A DNA stretch of 64,000 bases, taken from Manis javanica (taxonomy: Eukaryota; Chordata; Mammalia; Pholidota; Manidae). How positions within the stretch are numbered: position 1 is the stretch's first letter; each line of letters opens with the position of its first letter. Location of the stretch: contig NC_133169.1 of assembly GCF_040802235.1 (NCBI RefSeq), forward strand, positions 45,887,034 through 45,951,033, in the 5' to 3' direction. The position numbers were made by a program, and so were the translations under genes. The notes below the pieces were generated by a model that had not been told where the DNA came from, searched no databases, and saw only the letters and a list, made by a program, of their open reading frames with translations. Shown here piece by piece: positions 37,111-49,839 of this stretch.

Positions 37111-38596
37111 ATAGGAATCTCTGATGTCATTGTGGGATGATTTTATTCTTTCCACACATAGCCACAGATCTGTACTGTACTTCAGAGAAAAATAGAAGTA
37201 TTTTCATGATATTAAAGTCATGAATTTTAGGGAAGAAAATGATTGCATAACAACAATGTGCTTGGATATCATTATTCAATCAGTGGGTGTTTAGTGAGTG
37301 AATTAAAATATGTGAAACAAAAACCATCTACCCTGTCAGTTCACAAAATCAGAAAGATCAAGGCTCTACAGAAGCACAATTTCAGTTTTCTACATCTTTA
37401 TATATTCAGTTTAAGAAAATGTTGTAGTAAATTTATAAAATTTGAAAACGTACTATTACAGGAAAATTAATGTCTTGAGGCATTAAATATTAAATTGGCC
37501 AAGATTAGCTCTCTCATGGATACTATCCAGAAAACAGCTTTCTTAATTATATACCTTACCCCTTTGCCTGCATTTAAAAAGAAATGAACCTCATCTGAAG
37601 CTCTGTTCTTTATCAAATGTTTACTTCTTGGATTCACTATATGGAGAAAAAGTAAATTAGTTAATCAAGCAAAAATAATCTCTGATAAATCTTGAATTTT
37701 TTAAGATACTTAAAATATTATCATTTCTTTAGTATAGTAATATCAAATAAAATTACATTAAAAATTATGAACAGGAAGATGCTTCTTATTAAGGCTGTAT
37801 TGATAAAGAAGAAATGCATATCCTTCCTCTTTAACCCAGTGGATTGATAAGTAATCATTTAAAGCAGTCGAAAATGTCCTGAATTTCATCGGTCTTCCTG
37901 CTTGTTGAATCCTTACTGCCTGTTAGGTCTCATGGACCGATATTTTAGGGGACACACATTCAGGTCGTTGGGTCAGAGAAATCCGTTTGATGCAGCAGAA
38001 CTTCACAGTCAGAGGATCTGGATACACACTTGCGTGTGGATACACAATTTCTAGGGTTGAAAATAATTATAAGCATTTGTTTAAACACATACTCTGTGAT
38101 AGTAGAAATTGCACACCCTTCATCTTACCATTTTAGTATTCAACTTAACTGATTTATCCAAGGTATACATGTTCATACCATACTAACATCTTGACCAATA
38201 TCAAGTTATTGATTTTGTCTTAAAAAGTGCAGAATTTACTTCACACTTTCATTGTCTTTTCAGAGAGTTCATTCCCAGTAAAAACATTCAACAGAGAGAA
38301 AATAAAATAATCTTCCCAAAGAAAAATAAGAACGAAAATTAAAATAAACCTCACATATACAGTGTGAATATTGCAACTTATTTTAGAGTTTATTATACCC
38401 AATTTTCTCTTAGGAAAAAAATACTTCCCTAGAGAGAATATTATCGACTTCTTCAAAAGTACAAATTCCTACTAACCTAATAATTGGCACTTATAATAAT
38501 AATAGGCACATACTTATTTTATACTTATTCAACTTAATGTAAGTGAAAGAAATCTACACTATAGAAGAGTAAAACTTTTGTTTAGTATAACTTTCT

Positions 38597-38895
38597 TGAT
38601 GTAACTCTGGGGGAGGGGGAATGTTTTTCCAGCCTGGGACAAAATACCTTTGAAACCAAAATAAATCAAAAGAAGAAATAAAGTAGGAAAAACCTGTTTA
38701 TTACTTCCAAGTAGTCGTCCACTTCTACTTGCCAGAGTCTCTCCTGACCAGCCTGCAAAGAGGGGCCCTGCCCATCTGCTTGGGTCCAGATATTCCCTCA
38801 CTCCCCATTGTCATTACCTATTGATATGGAGACGGTCTACTTCTCTCCACCCCTTGGAAACACCTATTTATTTGGAGATGCACTGCAACCAGGCA
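38597..38895 (-). mobile_element. LTR-like insertion in copy C
   Basis: About 300 bp of GC-richer sequence, starting TGTAACTCTGGGG on the plus strand, without a clear counterpart in A. On the minus strand it contains an AATAAA signal followed by a T-rich segment, which resembles the R-U5 part of an LTR. Ends are approximate and the family is not assigned. Confidence 0.4.
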
Positions 38896-39379
38896 AGAGA
38901 TTCTGGAAATACTGCAATTTTACCCAAAATGGGCATCTATGTTAACTATTTCTCCATTTTTTAATTTCTTTACTCATACATTAGAAGATTTGTAATCTTT
39001 CTTTTAGGTCTTTACCTGGTTTCCATTGTACTTTATGAAACAGATTTTAACTTCAATTGCTTTACCTGTTACCTTCACCTTTTACAACTTCAGATAATAG
39101 AAATGGATACCCTATTATAATCAGGAACTGCCTAAACATTTCCCCCACCATCAATCCTCATTTCTTCTCCTCTGTTGGAAGTTGCTTGACTAATGTATTC
39201 ATTGGAAACCATAATTTTGAATCAAAACACACCCATAAAAAAAGTGACTTAAGCAAAATTAGAGATTTTCTTTCACAGTAAAGAAATAGGTGAGATTCCA
39301 CCATCAAACATGACCGGGCACCTGAGTTCCCATAGGTTTCTCCTCAGCATTCTAAGCACGTGACTCTAATTTTCAGAAG

Positions 39380-39520
39380 TCAAAGCAAGCCTGGCAGCTG
39401 CATCCATCCCTGCACCCATCCACTGTACCTCCAAACATTTGCAATCAGTGGACGGCAGCCCCAGTCATCGCATCCAGGTCCTGGCACCTGCAAGGAGGGA
39501 AGGGCATGTGAGCTGCACTG
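39380..39520 (-). promoter_or_regulatory. Conserved GC-richer block 4.6 kb upstream of OR copy C
   Basis: Inverted match of 14990-15140, about 90% similar by eye. Located at nearly the same distance 5' of the OR exon in both copies. Candidate 5' exon/promoter of this OR unit, or an old repeat. Confidence 0.3.
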
Positions 39521-39735
39521 AGACCCTTGGATGAATGGTTTGTGGAAGCAGATCTAAAAGTTTCTACTTAATCTATATTTGAAAGTGTTTTGTTATCTGG
39601 ACATATGCAGATGTCAAAGAGTCCTGGACATATGGTTTTCATTTGAGTCAAATCTTTGTAAAGCGACCAGTAGTGTCAAGACCAGCATATATTCTAAGTT
39701 CTTATTCATATGTTTGTATGAAAAATGTAGCTTGA

Positions 39736-39782
39736 TATGCATATATATATGTGTATATATATATATACATGTATATATAAAC
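39736..39782. repeat. TA/TG-rich tract at the outer edge of copy C
   Basis: Self-complementary run of TATATA with short TG/CA interruptions. It lies just past the point where B and C stop matching. Confidence 0.8.
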
Positions 39783-39849
39783 ATAATTTTTTGTGTATAC
39801 TCTCTTTTTCCTTGATATGTCTGGCTGGGGGTGTAATAAGTCTCACCAA

Positions 39850-42131
39850 GATGTGTAATAATTAAAATGGCAAGATCAAGGACAAGGCTCAATTATTGAA
39901 AGCAGTCAGAGAGAGAAAAAAGATCACCTACAAAGGAAAAAACATCAGGCTATCATCGGACTTCTCAATAGAAACCTTACAGGCCAGAGGGGATTGGCAT
40001 GATATATTTAAGGCAATGAAGTATAAGGGCCTCAAACAAAGAATACACTACCTGGCAAGATTATCATGTAAAGTTGAAGCAGGGATTAAACATTTTTCAA
40101 ATAAGCAAAAGTTGAGTGAATTTACCTTCCACAACCAATCTCTACAGTGTATTTTAAAGGGAATGCTCTAGATGAGAGTGCTCCTAAGGCTAAATAGCTG
40201 TTCTCAGAGAAAATAAAACCACAGTGAGGGAAGTAGACCAATGAATTACTAACCAAATAAAAAATTAAATCAGCTATCCCAAAAGTCAATCAAGGGATAC
40301 ACAAAGAGAACAGAATATGACACCTAACATATGAAGTGTGGACAGTGAAGAAAAAAGAAGGGAGAATAAAGTATCTTTAGATTGTTGTTGTAACAATTTA
40401 AGAAGCAAGTTAAGTTAGACTGTTAGAGAATAAAGAAGCTGCCATTGAACCTTTGGTAATCACAAATCTAAGCGTGCAATGGCAATAAGTACCAATCTGT
40501 CGATAATCACCTTAAATGTAAATGGACTGAATGCACCAATCAAAAGACATAGAGTTACAAAATGAATAAAATTCAAGACCCATCTATATGCTGCCTACAA
40601 GAGAGTCACACCAAACCCAAAGACATACATAGACTAAGAGTGAAGGGATAGAAAAAGATATTTTAGAAAACAATGGAGAGAATAAAGCAGTATTTGCAAT
40701 ACTTGTACCAGATAAAATAGAATTCAAAACAAAGAAATTAACAAGAGCCAATGAAGGACATTACATAATGATAAAAGGGTCAGAACAACAACAGTATATA
40801 ACCACTATAAATATCTATGCACCCAACATAGGAGCACCTACATATGTGAAAGAAATACAAACAGAACTAAATGGGGAAATAGAATTCAGTGCATTTATTT
40901 TAGGAGACTTCAACACACCACTTACTCCAAAGGACAGAGCAACCAGACAGAAATAGGCAAGGAGACAGAGGCACTGAACAACACATTAGCACAGATGGAC
41001 CAAACAGACATCTACAGAACACTCTACCCAAAAGCAGCAGGATATACATTCTTCTCAAGTGAACATGAAGCATTTTCTAGAATAGATCACATACTGGGAC
41101 ACTAAAGAGCCTTAGTAAATTCAAAAAGATTGAAATTCTACCAACCAACTTCTCAGACCACAAATGTATGCAACTAGCAATAACTTGTGCAAAGAAAACA
41201 AAAAATCCCACAAACACATGGAAGCTTAACAACATGCTCCTTAATAATTAACGGATCAATGACCAAATAAAAGCAGAGATCAACCATATATGGAGACAAA
41301 TGACAAAAACAGCTAAACACTCCAAATTCTGTGGGATGCAGTGAATGCAGTTCTAAGAAAAAAGCATATAGAAATACAGGCCTATCTCAAGAAAGAAGAA
41401 CAATCCCAAATGAACAGTTTAAACTCACAACTAATGAAACTAGAAAGAGAAGAAGAAATGAGGCCCAAAGTCAGTAGAAGGAGGAACATAATAAAGATCA
41501 GATCAGAAATAAATAAAATTGAGTAGAATAAAACAATAGAAAGAATTAATGAAACCAACAGCTAGTTCTTTGAGAAAAATAAAAAAATAAATAAACACCT
41601 AGAGAGATTTATCAAGAAAAAAGAGAGACTATACACATAAACAGAATCAGAAATGAGGAAGGAAAAATCACTATGGACACCACAGAAATACAAAAAATTA
41701 TTAGAGAATACTATGAAAAATCACATACTAACAAATTGGAGAATCTAGAAGAAATGACAACTTTCTAGAAAAATACAACCTTCCAAGACTGACCCAGGAA
41801 GAAACAGAAAATCTGAACAGACCAATTATCAACAATGAAATTTCATTGGTAATCAAAATACTTCTCAAAACCCCTGGACCAGATGGTTTCACCACTGAAT
41901 TTTATCAAACATTTAGAGATGACCTAATACCCATTCTCCTTAAAGTTTTACATAAAGTAGAAGAGGAGGGAATACTTCCAAACTCATTCTATGAGGCCAG
42001 CATCACTGTAATACCAAACCAGGCAAAGACACCACAAAAAAAGAAAATTCCAGACCAATATCCCTGATGAACATAGATGATAAAATATTCAACAAAATAT
42101 TAGTAAACTGGATTCAAAAATACATAAAGAG
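39850..42131 (+). mobile_element. Outer L1, 5' portion (interrupted)
   Basis: Starts in the C-terminal domain of ORF1 (the 39896-40171 reading has the IETLQARGDW motif seen in L1 ORF1), then the inter-ORF region, the ORF2 endonuclease (NIYAPN near 40810 and LGDFNTPL near 40900) and the start of the reverse transcriptase. Many stops. A younger L1 interrupts it at 42132; the element resumes at 43533. Confidence 0.9.
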
Positions 42132-43532
42132 TGGACATACAATGGAGATATGATAGCCTCTTCAACAGTTGGTGTTGGCACAACTGGATAGCTACATGTA
42201 AGAGAATGAAACTGGGTCATTGTCTAACCCCATACCCAAAAGTAAATTCGAAATGGATCAAGGACCTGAATGTAAGTCATGAAACCATAAGAGTCTTAGA
42301 AAAAAACATAGGCTAAAATCTCTTGGACATTAACATGAGCAACTTCTTCATGAACATATCTCCGCAGGCAAGGGAAACAAAAGCAAAATTGAACGAGTGA
42401 GACTATATCAAGCTGAAAAGCTTCTGTACATCAATGGACACTATCAATAGAACAAAAATGCATCCTACAGTATGGGAGAATATATTCATAAATGACAGAC
42501 CCTATAAAGGATCAACATCCAAAATATATAAAGAGCTCATGCACCTCAACAAACAAAAAGCAAATAATCCAATAAAAAATGGGCTGAGGATCTGAACAGA
42601 CAGTTCTGCAAAGAAGAAATTCAGATGGCCAACAGACATATGAAAAGATGCTCCACATCATTAGTCATCAGAGAAATGCAAATTAAAACCACAATGAGAT
42701 ATCACCTTACACTGGTAAGGATCACCACCATCCAAAAGACAAACAACAACAAATGTTGGTGAGGTTGTGGAGAAAGGGGAACCCTCCTACACTGCTGGTG
42801 GGAATGTAAATTAGTTTAACCATTGTGGAAAGCAGTATGGAGTTTCTTCAAAAAGCTCAAAGTAGAAATACCATTTGACCCAGGAATTCCATTTCTAGGA
42901 ATTTACCCTAGGAATACAGCAGCCCAGTTTGAAAAAGACAGATGCACCCCTATGTTTATTGCAGCATTATTTACAATAGCCAAGAAATGGAAGCAACCTA
43001 AATGTCCATCAGTAGATGAATGGATAAAGAAGATATGGTACATGTACACTATGGAATATTATTCAGCCACAAGAAGAAAATGAATCTTACCATTTGCAAC
43101 AATATGGATGGAGCTAGAGGGTATTATGCTCAGTGAAATAAGCCAGGTGGAGAAAGACAAGTACCAAATGATTTCACTCATATGTGGAGTATAAGGACAA
43201 AGAAAAAACTGAAGGAACAAAACAGCAGCAGACTCACAGAACCCACGAATGGACTAACAGTTATCAAAGGGAAAAGGACTGGGGAGGATGGGTGCGAAGG
43301 GAAGGATAAGGGAGGGGAAAAGAAAGGGGGCACTACCATTAGCATGTATAATGTTGGGGGACTCACACGGAGGGCTGTACAACACAGAGCAAACAAGTAG
43401 TGATTCTACAGCATCTTACAACACTGATTGACAGTGACTGTAATGGAGATTGTGGGGCGGGTGGGACTTGGTGAAGGGGAGAGCCTAGTAAACATAATAT
43501 TCCTCATGTAATTGTAGATTAATGAAACCAAA
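42132..43532 (+). mobile_element. Inner, younger L1 nested in the outer L1
   Basis: 1.4-kb 5'-truncated L1: ORF2 C-terminal region, then a G-rich 3' UTR (43270-43340) and a tail near 43525. The target duplication is visible as AAAAATACATAAAGAG at 42116-42131 and AAAAATACATCAAGAG at 43533-43548 (one mismatch). Removing the insert makes the outer L1 ORF2 continuous in the expected order. Its 3' end closely resembles that of the L1 at 29577-32534. Confidence 0.92.
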
Positions 43533-44582
43533 AAAAATACATCAAGAGGAATATACAACATGATCAAGTGGGATTCATCCTAGGGATGCAAGGGTGGTAT
43601 AACATTTGAAAAGCCATCAACATCATCCACCACATCAACAAAAAGGACAAAAACTACATGATTATCTCCATAGATGCTGAAAAAGCATTTGACAAAGTTC
43701 AACATTCATTTACAATAAAAACTCTCAACAAAATGGGTATATAGGGCAAGTAGCTCAACATAATAAAGGCCATATATGACAAACCCACAGCCAACATTAT
43801 ACTTAACAGTGAAAAGCTAAAAGCTTTTCCTCTAAGATTGGGAGCTAAGCAAGGATGCCTATTCTCCCCAATTTTTCAACATAATACTAGAGGTCCTAGG
43901 CATGGAAATCAGACAACACAAAGAAATAAAAGGCATCCAGATTGGTAAGGAAGAAGTTAAACTGTCACTGTTTGTAGATGACATGACATTGTAGATAAAA
44001 ACCCTAAAAAATCCACTCCAAAACTACTAGAACTAATAACTGAATTCTGTAAAGTTGCAAGATACAAAATTAATATACAGAAATTTGTGGCTTTCCTATA
44101 TACTAATGATAAACTTTCAGAAAGAGAAATCTGGAAAACAATTCCATTTACAATTGCATCAAAAAAGAAAAGTCAACCTAGGAATAAACCTAAGCAAGGA
44201 AGTGAAAGACCTATATCCTGAAAACTACAAGATACTCATGAGAGAAATTAAAAAGACACCAGTAAATGGAAATACATCCCATACTCATGGATAGGAAGAA
44301 TCAATATTGCCAAAATGGCCATCCTGCCTAAAGCAATATACAGATTCAAAGTAATCCCTATCAAAATACCAACAGCATTCTTCAATGAACTATATCAAAT
44401 AACTCTAAAATTCATATGGAACCACAAAGGACACCAAATAGCCAAAATATCCTTACAAGGAAGAATAAGGTGGGGGGAATTATACTCCCTAACTTCAAGT
44501 TCTGCTACAAAGCCACAGTAATGAAGACAATTTGTTACTGGCACAAGAACAGACCCAGTCCAGTGGAATAGAACAGAGACTG
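43533..44582 (+). mobile_element. Outer L1, 3' portion
   Basis: Continues the reverse-transcriptase region: the 'caagtgggattcatcctag' segment near 43566, a mutated catalytic region near 43970-43990, then the ORF2 middle to about 44580, where it ends abruptly against an older L1 tail. The 3' UTR of this element is not present. Confidence 0.88.
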
Positions 44583-44589
44583 GGTATTG

Positions 44590-44875
44590 GGGGGAAGAGA
44601 GCACAAACATCCCATTTTATCATGACTATGTTCTGATGGTCTAATGTACAGCATGGTGATTGTAGTTAAATAATACTGCTGTGTATACTTGAAATTTATA
44701 AAAAGTAGGTGTCAGTTATCCTTATAAACACACACAGAAAGTTAACTTTGTTAGGTGATGGATATGTTACCTTGGTATTGGTAAAGATATCACAATATAT
44801 ACATACTTAAACATCACATTGTAAACCTTAAATTTATAGTCTTTATCAATCATGCCTCAATATAGCTGTAAAAAA
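44590..44875 (+). mobile_element. Older L1 3' end
   Basis: Typical old L1 tail order: 'gtacagcatggtgattgtag' near 44646, 'gtgatggatatgttacc' near 44756, 'catcacattgtaaacctta' near 44812, then 'cctcaatatagctg'. Confidence 0.75.
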
Positions 44876-44879
44876 TATA

Positions 44880-45935
44880 GTGTCTATAATCATGATGTGC
44901 TGAATACAGACAGTACTCATACCACTATATTCTTGCAGTAATTGCCAAAGAAGAAATTACAATTATCTGGAAGCATCTATACAAAATTCAGGATATATTT
45001 TCCTCCTCTTTTATAAAGAGGTTTTCTGGACCGCAATCCCACCAACTCTTACAGGTGAAAACCATTTTTAAAGGCATGTTGCTTCCTGGAGAACATGAAT
45101 TACCTTATGCATAGGGTTTATAATCACTTATTTTAACTGCCAGGGGACAAAACCACCTTGCATTACTTTTATTAACAAAATACCCAGTTACTCTAGGGTC
45201 AGAAAATACAGGAACTTTCCTAATGGGAGTGCAAGTCTTGAGAGAGCTAATCATTGACTTATTTTTATTCAGTCCGAAAATACAATGCTGAATGAATTTT
45301 AAATATATCAATATGTATTAGTAAATCATTAGTAAAGCAAGCACTAGTGTATACAGTATAACAAATACAGGGGGATTAATATATTTTGTGACATATCAAC
45401 TTAATTTTGGGAAAGTGAAGAAATGAGCTAAAAAAATCATTGCATCATTGAGAAGCTTACCTTTTCTTTGAAAATTGTATAGAAATAGTTTAATTTACAG
45501 ATTAGTTGGGAAGGTAGAATTAATCCCTATGTCTTCCATTCTCAGTTTCTTGTATTAGTAACATTACAAATTAATATGAGAATTTGTTGAAATTAATGAA
45601 CCAATATTGACACATATTAGCTAATAAGCTAAAGTCTGTACTTTATCCAAATGTCCTTAGCGTTTACCTAATGCTCCTTTTCTTTTCAGAATAGTGCATC
45701 TATTTGTCATGTCACCAGGGTTACCCTGGCTGTAAAACATCATTGTTATGTCTCCTAGTGCAGTGATTTGATGGTAGTTATGTGACAAGGGTTCTTCAGT
45801 TCCTTCAAAGTTCAGATGAGAAAGCTAATAAATACAGATATCAATTATCCAAAAATTGATTTATATGTCTGATACTACTCCAATCAATATGACACCGTAG
45901 ACATAGACAACCTTATACTAAAATTTTAGTGGAAA
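44880..45935. other. Unassigned DNA
   Basis: About 1 kb, AT-rich, no gene or repeat family recognised. Confidence 0.4.
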
Positions 45936-45939
45936 GATA

Positions 45940-47075
45940 CATACATGAGAGTAGGTATAACAATTCTGGAACTAAAAATAATTTAGAAATAAGTACTTCA
46001 ACAATATTATTCTCTAGATACCATAAGACTGGCTTTGTTGTTTACACTGTAGGATAGGCACATGAATCAGTGGAACAGATGAGAGAATCCAGAAACAGAC
46101 TGTAGAATTATGACAGTGTTTTTTGACAAAGTTTAAAGCAATTGGTGGAGGAAAGATTGCTTTTTATGCAATTGGTGCTGGAGAAATTGGGCACGAATAG
46201 CTGAAGAAAAAATTACTACAGTTCACTCTATTGGTTCACATTAACACAAATTAATTCAACATGGATATCATAGGAATTCATTTATTTGTGGAATATAAAA
46301 ACAAAGCCAAACAGAATGAGCAAAATAGCAGTAGACTCATAGACACTCAGAAATGACTAGTGGTTCCTAAGGGGGAGGGTCTGGGGCGGGTGGGCAGTGA
46401 AGGTGAGGGAGATCAAGGGGCACAGAAATTCTTTATCATGATATAAGTTGGTCACGGTGATAGGAACACAGCACAGGAATACAGTCATGGTTCTGTAACA
46501 TCTCTCTGTGTTGACAGATAGTAACCACAACAGTGGGGGTGAGGGTTTAATAACATGGGTAACTGTGGAACCACTGTGTTGTATACTTGAAACCAACATG
46601 AGACTGTATATCAATGATACTTCAATAAAACCAATAAAAAATATTAAACTGGATCTTATCACAATTAAAATAATTTTCTCTGCAAAAGCTAACATAAAGA
46701 ATTTGAAAAGAGAAGGTATATGAACACAGTGAGATAACACTGGACAATTGTTAGAACTTCCAAAATAAGAATGCCAACAGCACTCAGGGCTCTCAGGGAT
46801 GCGAAGCGGCAGAAGCTCTCACCTCCGGCCCGTGAGAACGTGACCTGGTGCAGCTGTCACACTGGAAGGCAGTTTGGCCATTTCTTACAGGTCTAAGCAG
46901 ACCCTTAGCACATAATCCAGCAATTGCCAGTAAAATGATTGTTATATTTTAGTTTAGTTTTGCAGAATGTTACCATGGTGAGATACTGAGTGCAGTGTAC
47001 AATGTACATTTTTGGTGTTATTTCTTACATGTTAATTTTGTGACCTCAGTACCAGTTTCAATAAAAAAAATAAAC
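45940..47075 (+). mobile_element. Old L1 with a younger L1 inside
   Basis: Old sense L1 ORF2 ('cagtggaacagatgagagaa' near 46069, a C-terminal region at 46650-46930) ending in an old-type 3' tail ('gagatactgagtgcagtgta' near 46979). A younger tail occupies 46265-46645. Confidence 0.65.
46265..46645 (+). mobile_element. Younger L1 3' end nested in an old L1
   Basis: Sense L1 3' UTR with G-rich segment at 46370-46420 and the end motif 'gttgtatacttgaaacc' near 46578 plus 'tcaataaaaccaataaaaaa'. No clear target duplication; part of the old L1 seems to be missing at the insertion point. Confidence 0.75.
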
Positions 47076-47079
47076 TTGA

Positions 47080-48165
47080 ACACATGGAAAGCCAGCCCAT
47101 GTTCTAAGTTGGGAAATCTCACTAAGTGGTGAGTTCTGTCATTTTATTAAATTTAAAATAATATCAATAAAATTTCCAAGGAGCATTTTTATTGAGCTAG
47201 ATAAATGATCATAAATTTCCCATGGAAAGAAATGCGTAAGATAAGTTTGGAAAATACTGTTCAGGAAGAGTAATGAAGGGGGTTGTGCTCTAACACACAC
47301 TGAAAATATTGCAGCAACTGTAGTAAGAGAGTGAAGTATTCTTAGCTGCATTGAGAGCATAAGGGAATGGGAGCGCAGTGTCAGGTAAGGAAAGGGAGAG
47401 AGAAGGAAAAGGAGGGTCCAGGTGTTCCCGACAGGACGTTGTTCAGGCAGAGGAGCTGGACGTGACTACGGAGGGGTGGGCCATCCTATGAGATTGGTTT
47501 GGGGAGCATATCTGGCTTTCTCTGGTTGGTCCTTAAATGAAAATGGGGCAAAAAATTTGGAAACAGGTAGTTACTGACCGAGTCCTGGCCCTGCTGCTGA
47601 TGCTGCAGGGGCTGCGGTCTGACTCCCTGAGCTGACTGCTTGGGAGGTTGGAGTCAGAGCTCTGTTTCATCTGCGGTCAGGCCATAGTCTGTTTTTACGT
47701 TTAGTCTAAAAAATGAATGAGTCTTTGCTCACATGCAATCATCAATTGACTCTTCATTAAGAAACCTTCATTGAAAAGTGACGCTTTGAAAATTTAGAAG
47801 GTTGAACATTGTACGTCAGGAATCTGGAGACCCTGGAGGTGACAGAACTCTCACAAAGTTTGCTTGATTAGGTAGTAAAGGACCCAAATTATTAATTCAT
47901 TAACTTAATAAAGAAATAAATAACAGTAATTGAGGAGTAAGACAGAATAGTAAGGAATACAAAGAAAAGATGTTCAAGAGCAATAAATCCTAAATAATGG
48001 GTTTTACAAATTTATTAAACCTAATATGTAGCAACGTCTGAATCACTTATGGCCAACCAGTATATGTAAAAACAGTCTTCTAGTTCAAAATTGTTAATTT
48101 CTTTGGTGTTGTCCAGTTCTTTAAAACTGTAGTCAAGGAGCTGCCATGTAAATGTAAACTCCTAA
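47080..48165. other. Unassigned DNA with a GC-richer patch
   Basis: No gene seen. 47380-47660 is GC-richer than the surroundings, with no family recognised; an old LTR or other repeat is possible. Confidence 0.4.
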
Positions 48166-48169
48166 CAGC

Positions 48170-48385
48170 TAACAGTGAGGAACATATGACAAACGCTCAC
48201 TTGACGGTCATAGCCTACTATCTAACATGATCTTTGTGAGTCATTACTTTGGTTCTTACTGTTAAATAACTAGTTTTAAAGATGAGAAAACTGAAACACA
48301 GTGAAGCTAGAGAAGCTGTCCCAAGTGGAGCTATGATGATCAATTCAATGTCCAACCCCAGAGGCACGGACTTTGGACTTTCTGC
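48170..48385 (+). mobile_element. MIR SINE remnant
   Basis: The MIR core is recognisable: 'gatgagaaaactgaaacaca' at 48282 followed by a diverged 'agctagagaagctgtcccaa'. MIRs are tRNA-derived SINEs shared by all mammals, long inactive. Confidence 0.65.
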
Positions 48386-49009
48386 TTTAAGAGACATTTT
48401 TTTTCCACAGGTCTCTATGGTATCTGTTTGGTTGGTTCAAGCAAATGGTATTTTAATCAATTTTCAAACTCGTCAAAGCCTTTGCTAAAATATGCTAGTA
48501 TGAAATAATTCTATCCTAACTTGTGTAAGTAATGTGTATGACTATATATATAATTTCCCAATCTTAATGTTTTAAAATGGATTTGTGAGGACTTAAAAGT
48601 GGAGAGTAAATTGTATATCCACTACCAAATTAGGAGTGGCATTTTCAGATTTCACGTTCAATTACATTGTTTAATTTGTCAGATGCCATGGACAAACAAT
48701 ATTTGTTTTAAGCATGCAATGATTATGCCCCATATTTGAAAACCTGTATGTATTGCTATACATTTAAGTAGTTTCAGTATTAAGTCTAAGATGGTCTATA
48801 TGGGACTCTATGCATATGACTCAACAAGATTTTTAAAAACTGGAAAAATAATTTGATTTATTGATTTTGGATTAATAACCTTTTAGTTTTACAAATTACC
48901 TAATAGGTTGATCTTTATTATAAGAAAGAGTTCAAGTTTTTAACAATCTGCTGACTGGCAGCAGAATAAGAAAAGAATTAGAAAAAGTAAAGACAACTTA
49001 AGGGATATT
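48386..49009. other. AT-rich DNA, nothing recognised
   Basis: No gene or repeat family recognised. Confidence 0.4.
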
Positions 49010-49625
49010 TTGGACAACACCAAGTTGAGTAACATTCATATTATAGGGGTCTTACAGGGTGAAGAGAGAGAAAGGGTTGCAAAAATAATTTCAAGAAACA
49101 ATGAATGATTCAAGTGGGAAGTATTAAGTTCTGCCCTAATCTGGGGAAGGAATCAGGCACCCAGGTACAGGAAGCCCAGAGAGCTTCAAAAAGGATGATG
49201 CCAAAGATATCCACACCAAGATACATTATAATTGAACTGCACAAGTTGAAGACAAAAATAAAATATGGAAAACAACAAGAGAAAACAGCTTGTCACATAC
49301 AGGGGAAACCCCATAAATCTATAAGCAGATATTTTAGCAGAAACTTTACAGGCCAAAAGGAACAGCATTACATATTCAAAGTGCTGAAAGGAAGCAAACA
49401 AACAAACTCCCAATCAAAAATTCTCTACCCAGCAAGACTAATATTCAGAATTGAAGAAGGGATTAAGAGCATTTAAAGTTGGCAAAAGTTAAAGAAGTAG
49501 ATCACTACTAAAAACCCTACATGAAATTTTAGAGGCACTTCTTTAAGCCAAAAAGAACAGAAATTAGTTCATGATAAGAAAAAATACAAAAGTACCAACC
49601 TCCTGTAATAGATAACGAGGGGATA
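49010..49625 (+). mobile_element. HAL1-like element (L1 relative)
   Basis: 49105-49476 reads through a segment like the C-terminal part of L1/HAL1 ORF1 ('ctttacaggccaaaaggaac' near 49343; FTGQKEQHYIFKVL and ILYPARL in translation). No reverse-transcriptase region follows directly, as expected for HAL1, a non-autonomous L1 derivative. Confidence 0.6.
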
Positions 49626-49839
49626 AAGGTAGTGAATCAATCATTTACAAAGTAAGCATGACAGTTAAAAGGCAACAGTAGGACATTTAACTAAAATTGC
49701 AAAAATTAGATAAAGGAGGCATTGATAAAAAGAAAAATGCATCATTAAAATATAAAATGGGAGGAGTAGAAAGGTAACATGCTGGAATATGTTTAAATTC
49801 AGTGTTTGTAAGTTTAAAACAGTTATTTATGCAGAATAT

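Larger units (their letters stand above)
34837..39379. other. Region 5' of OR copy C
   Basis: 4.5 kb of AT-rich duplicon sequence with three old L1 fragments at 35250-35530 (-), 35810-36110 (+) and 36820-37110 (-), a pyrimidine-rich tract at 36620-36720 and an LTR-like insert at 38597-38895. No supported gene. Confidence 0.55.
27890..39690 (-). repeat. OR duplicon copy C
   Basis: Matches copy B in inverted orientation over its whole length and copy A in direct orientation from about 29340 to 39240. It is longer than B because it carries a 606-bp LTR, a 2.96-kb L1 and a roughly 300-bp LTR-like insert not found in B. Confidence 0.85.

Noticed and set aside
40768-43083. Open frames as host genes
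   Set aside because: Pieces of L1 ORF2 endonuclease, reverse transcriptase and C-terminal region.
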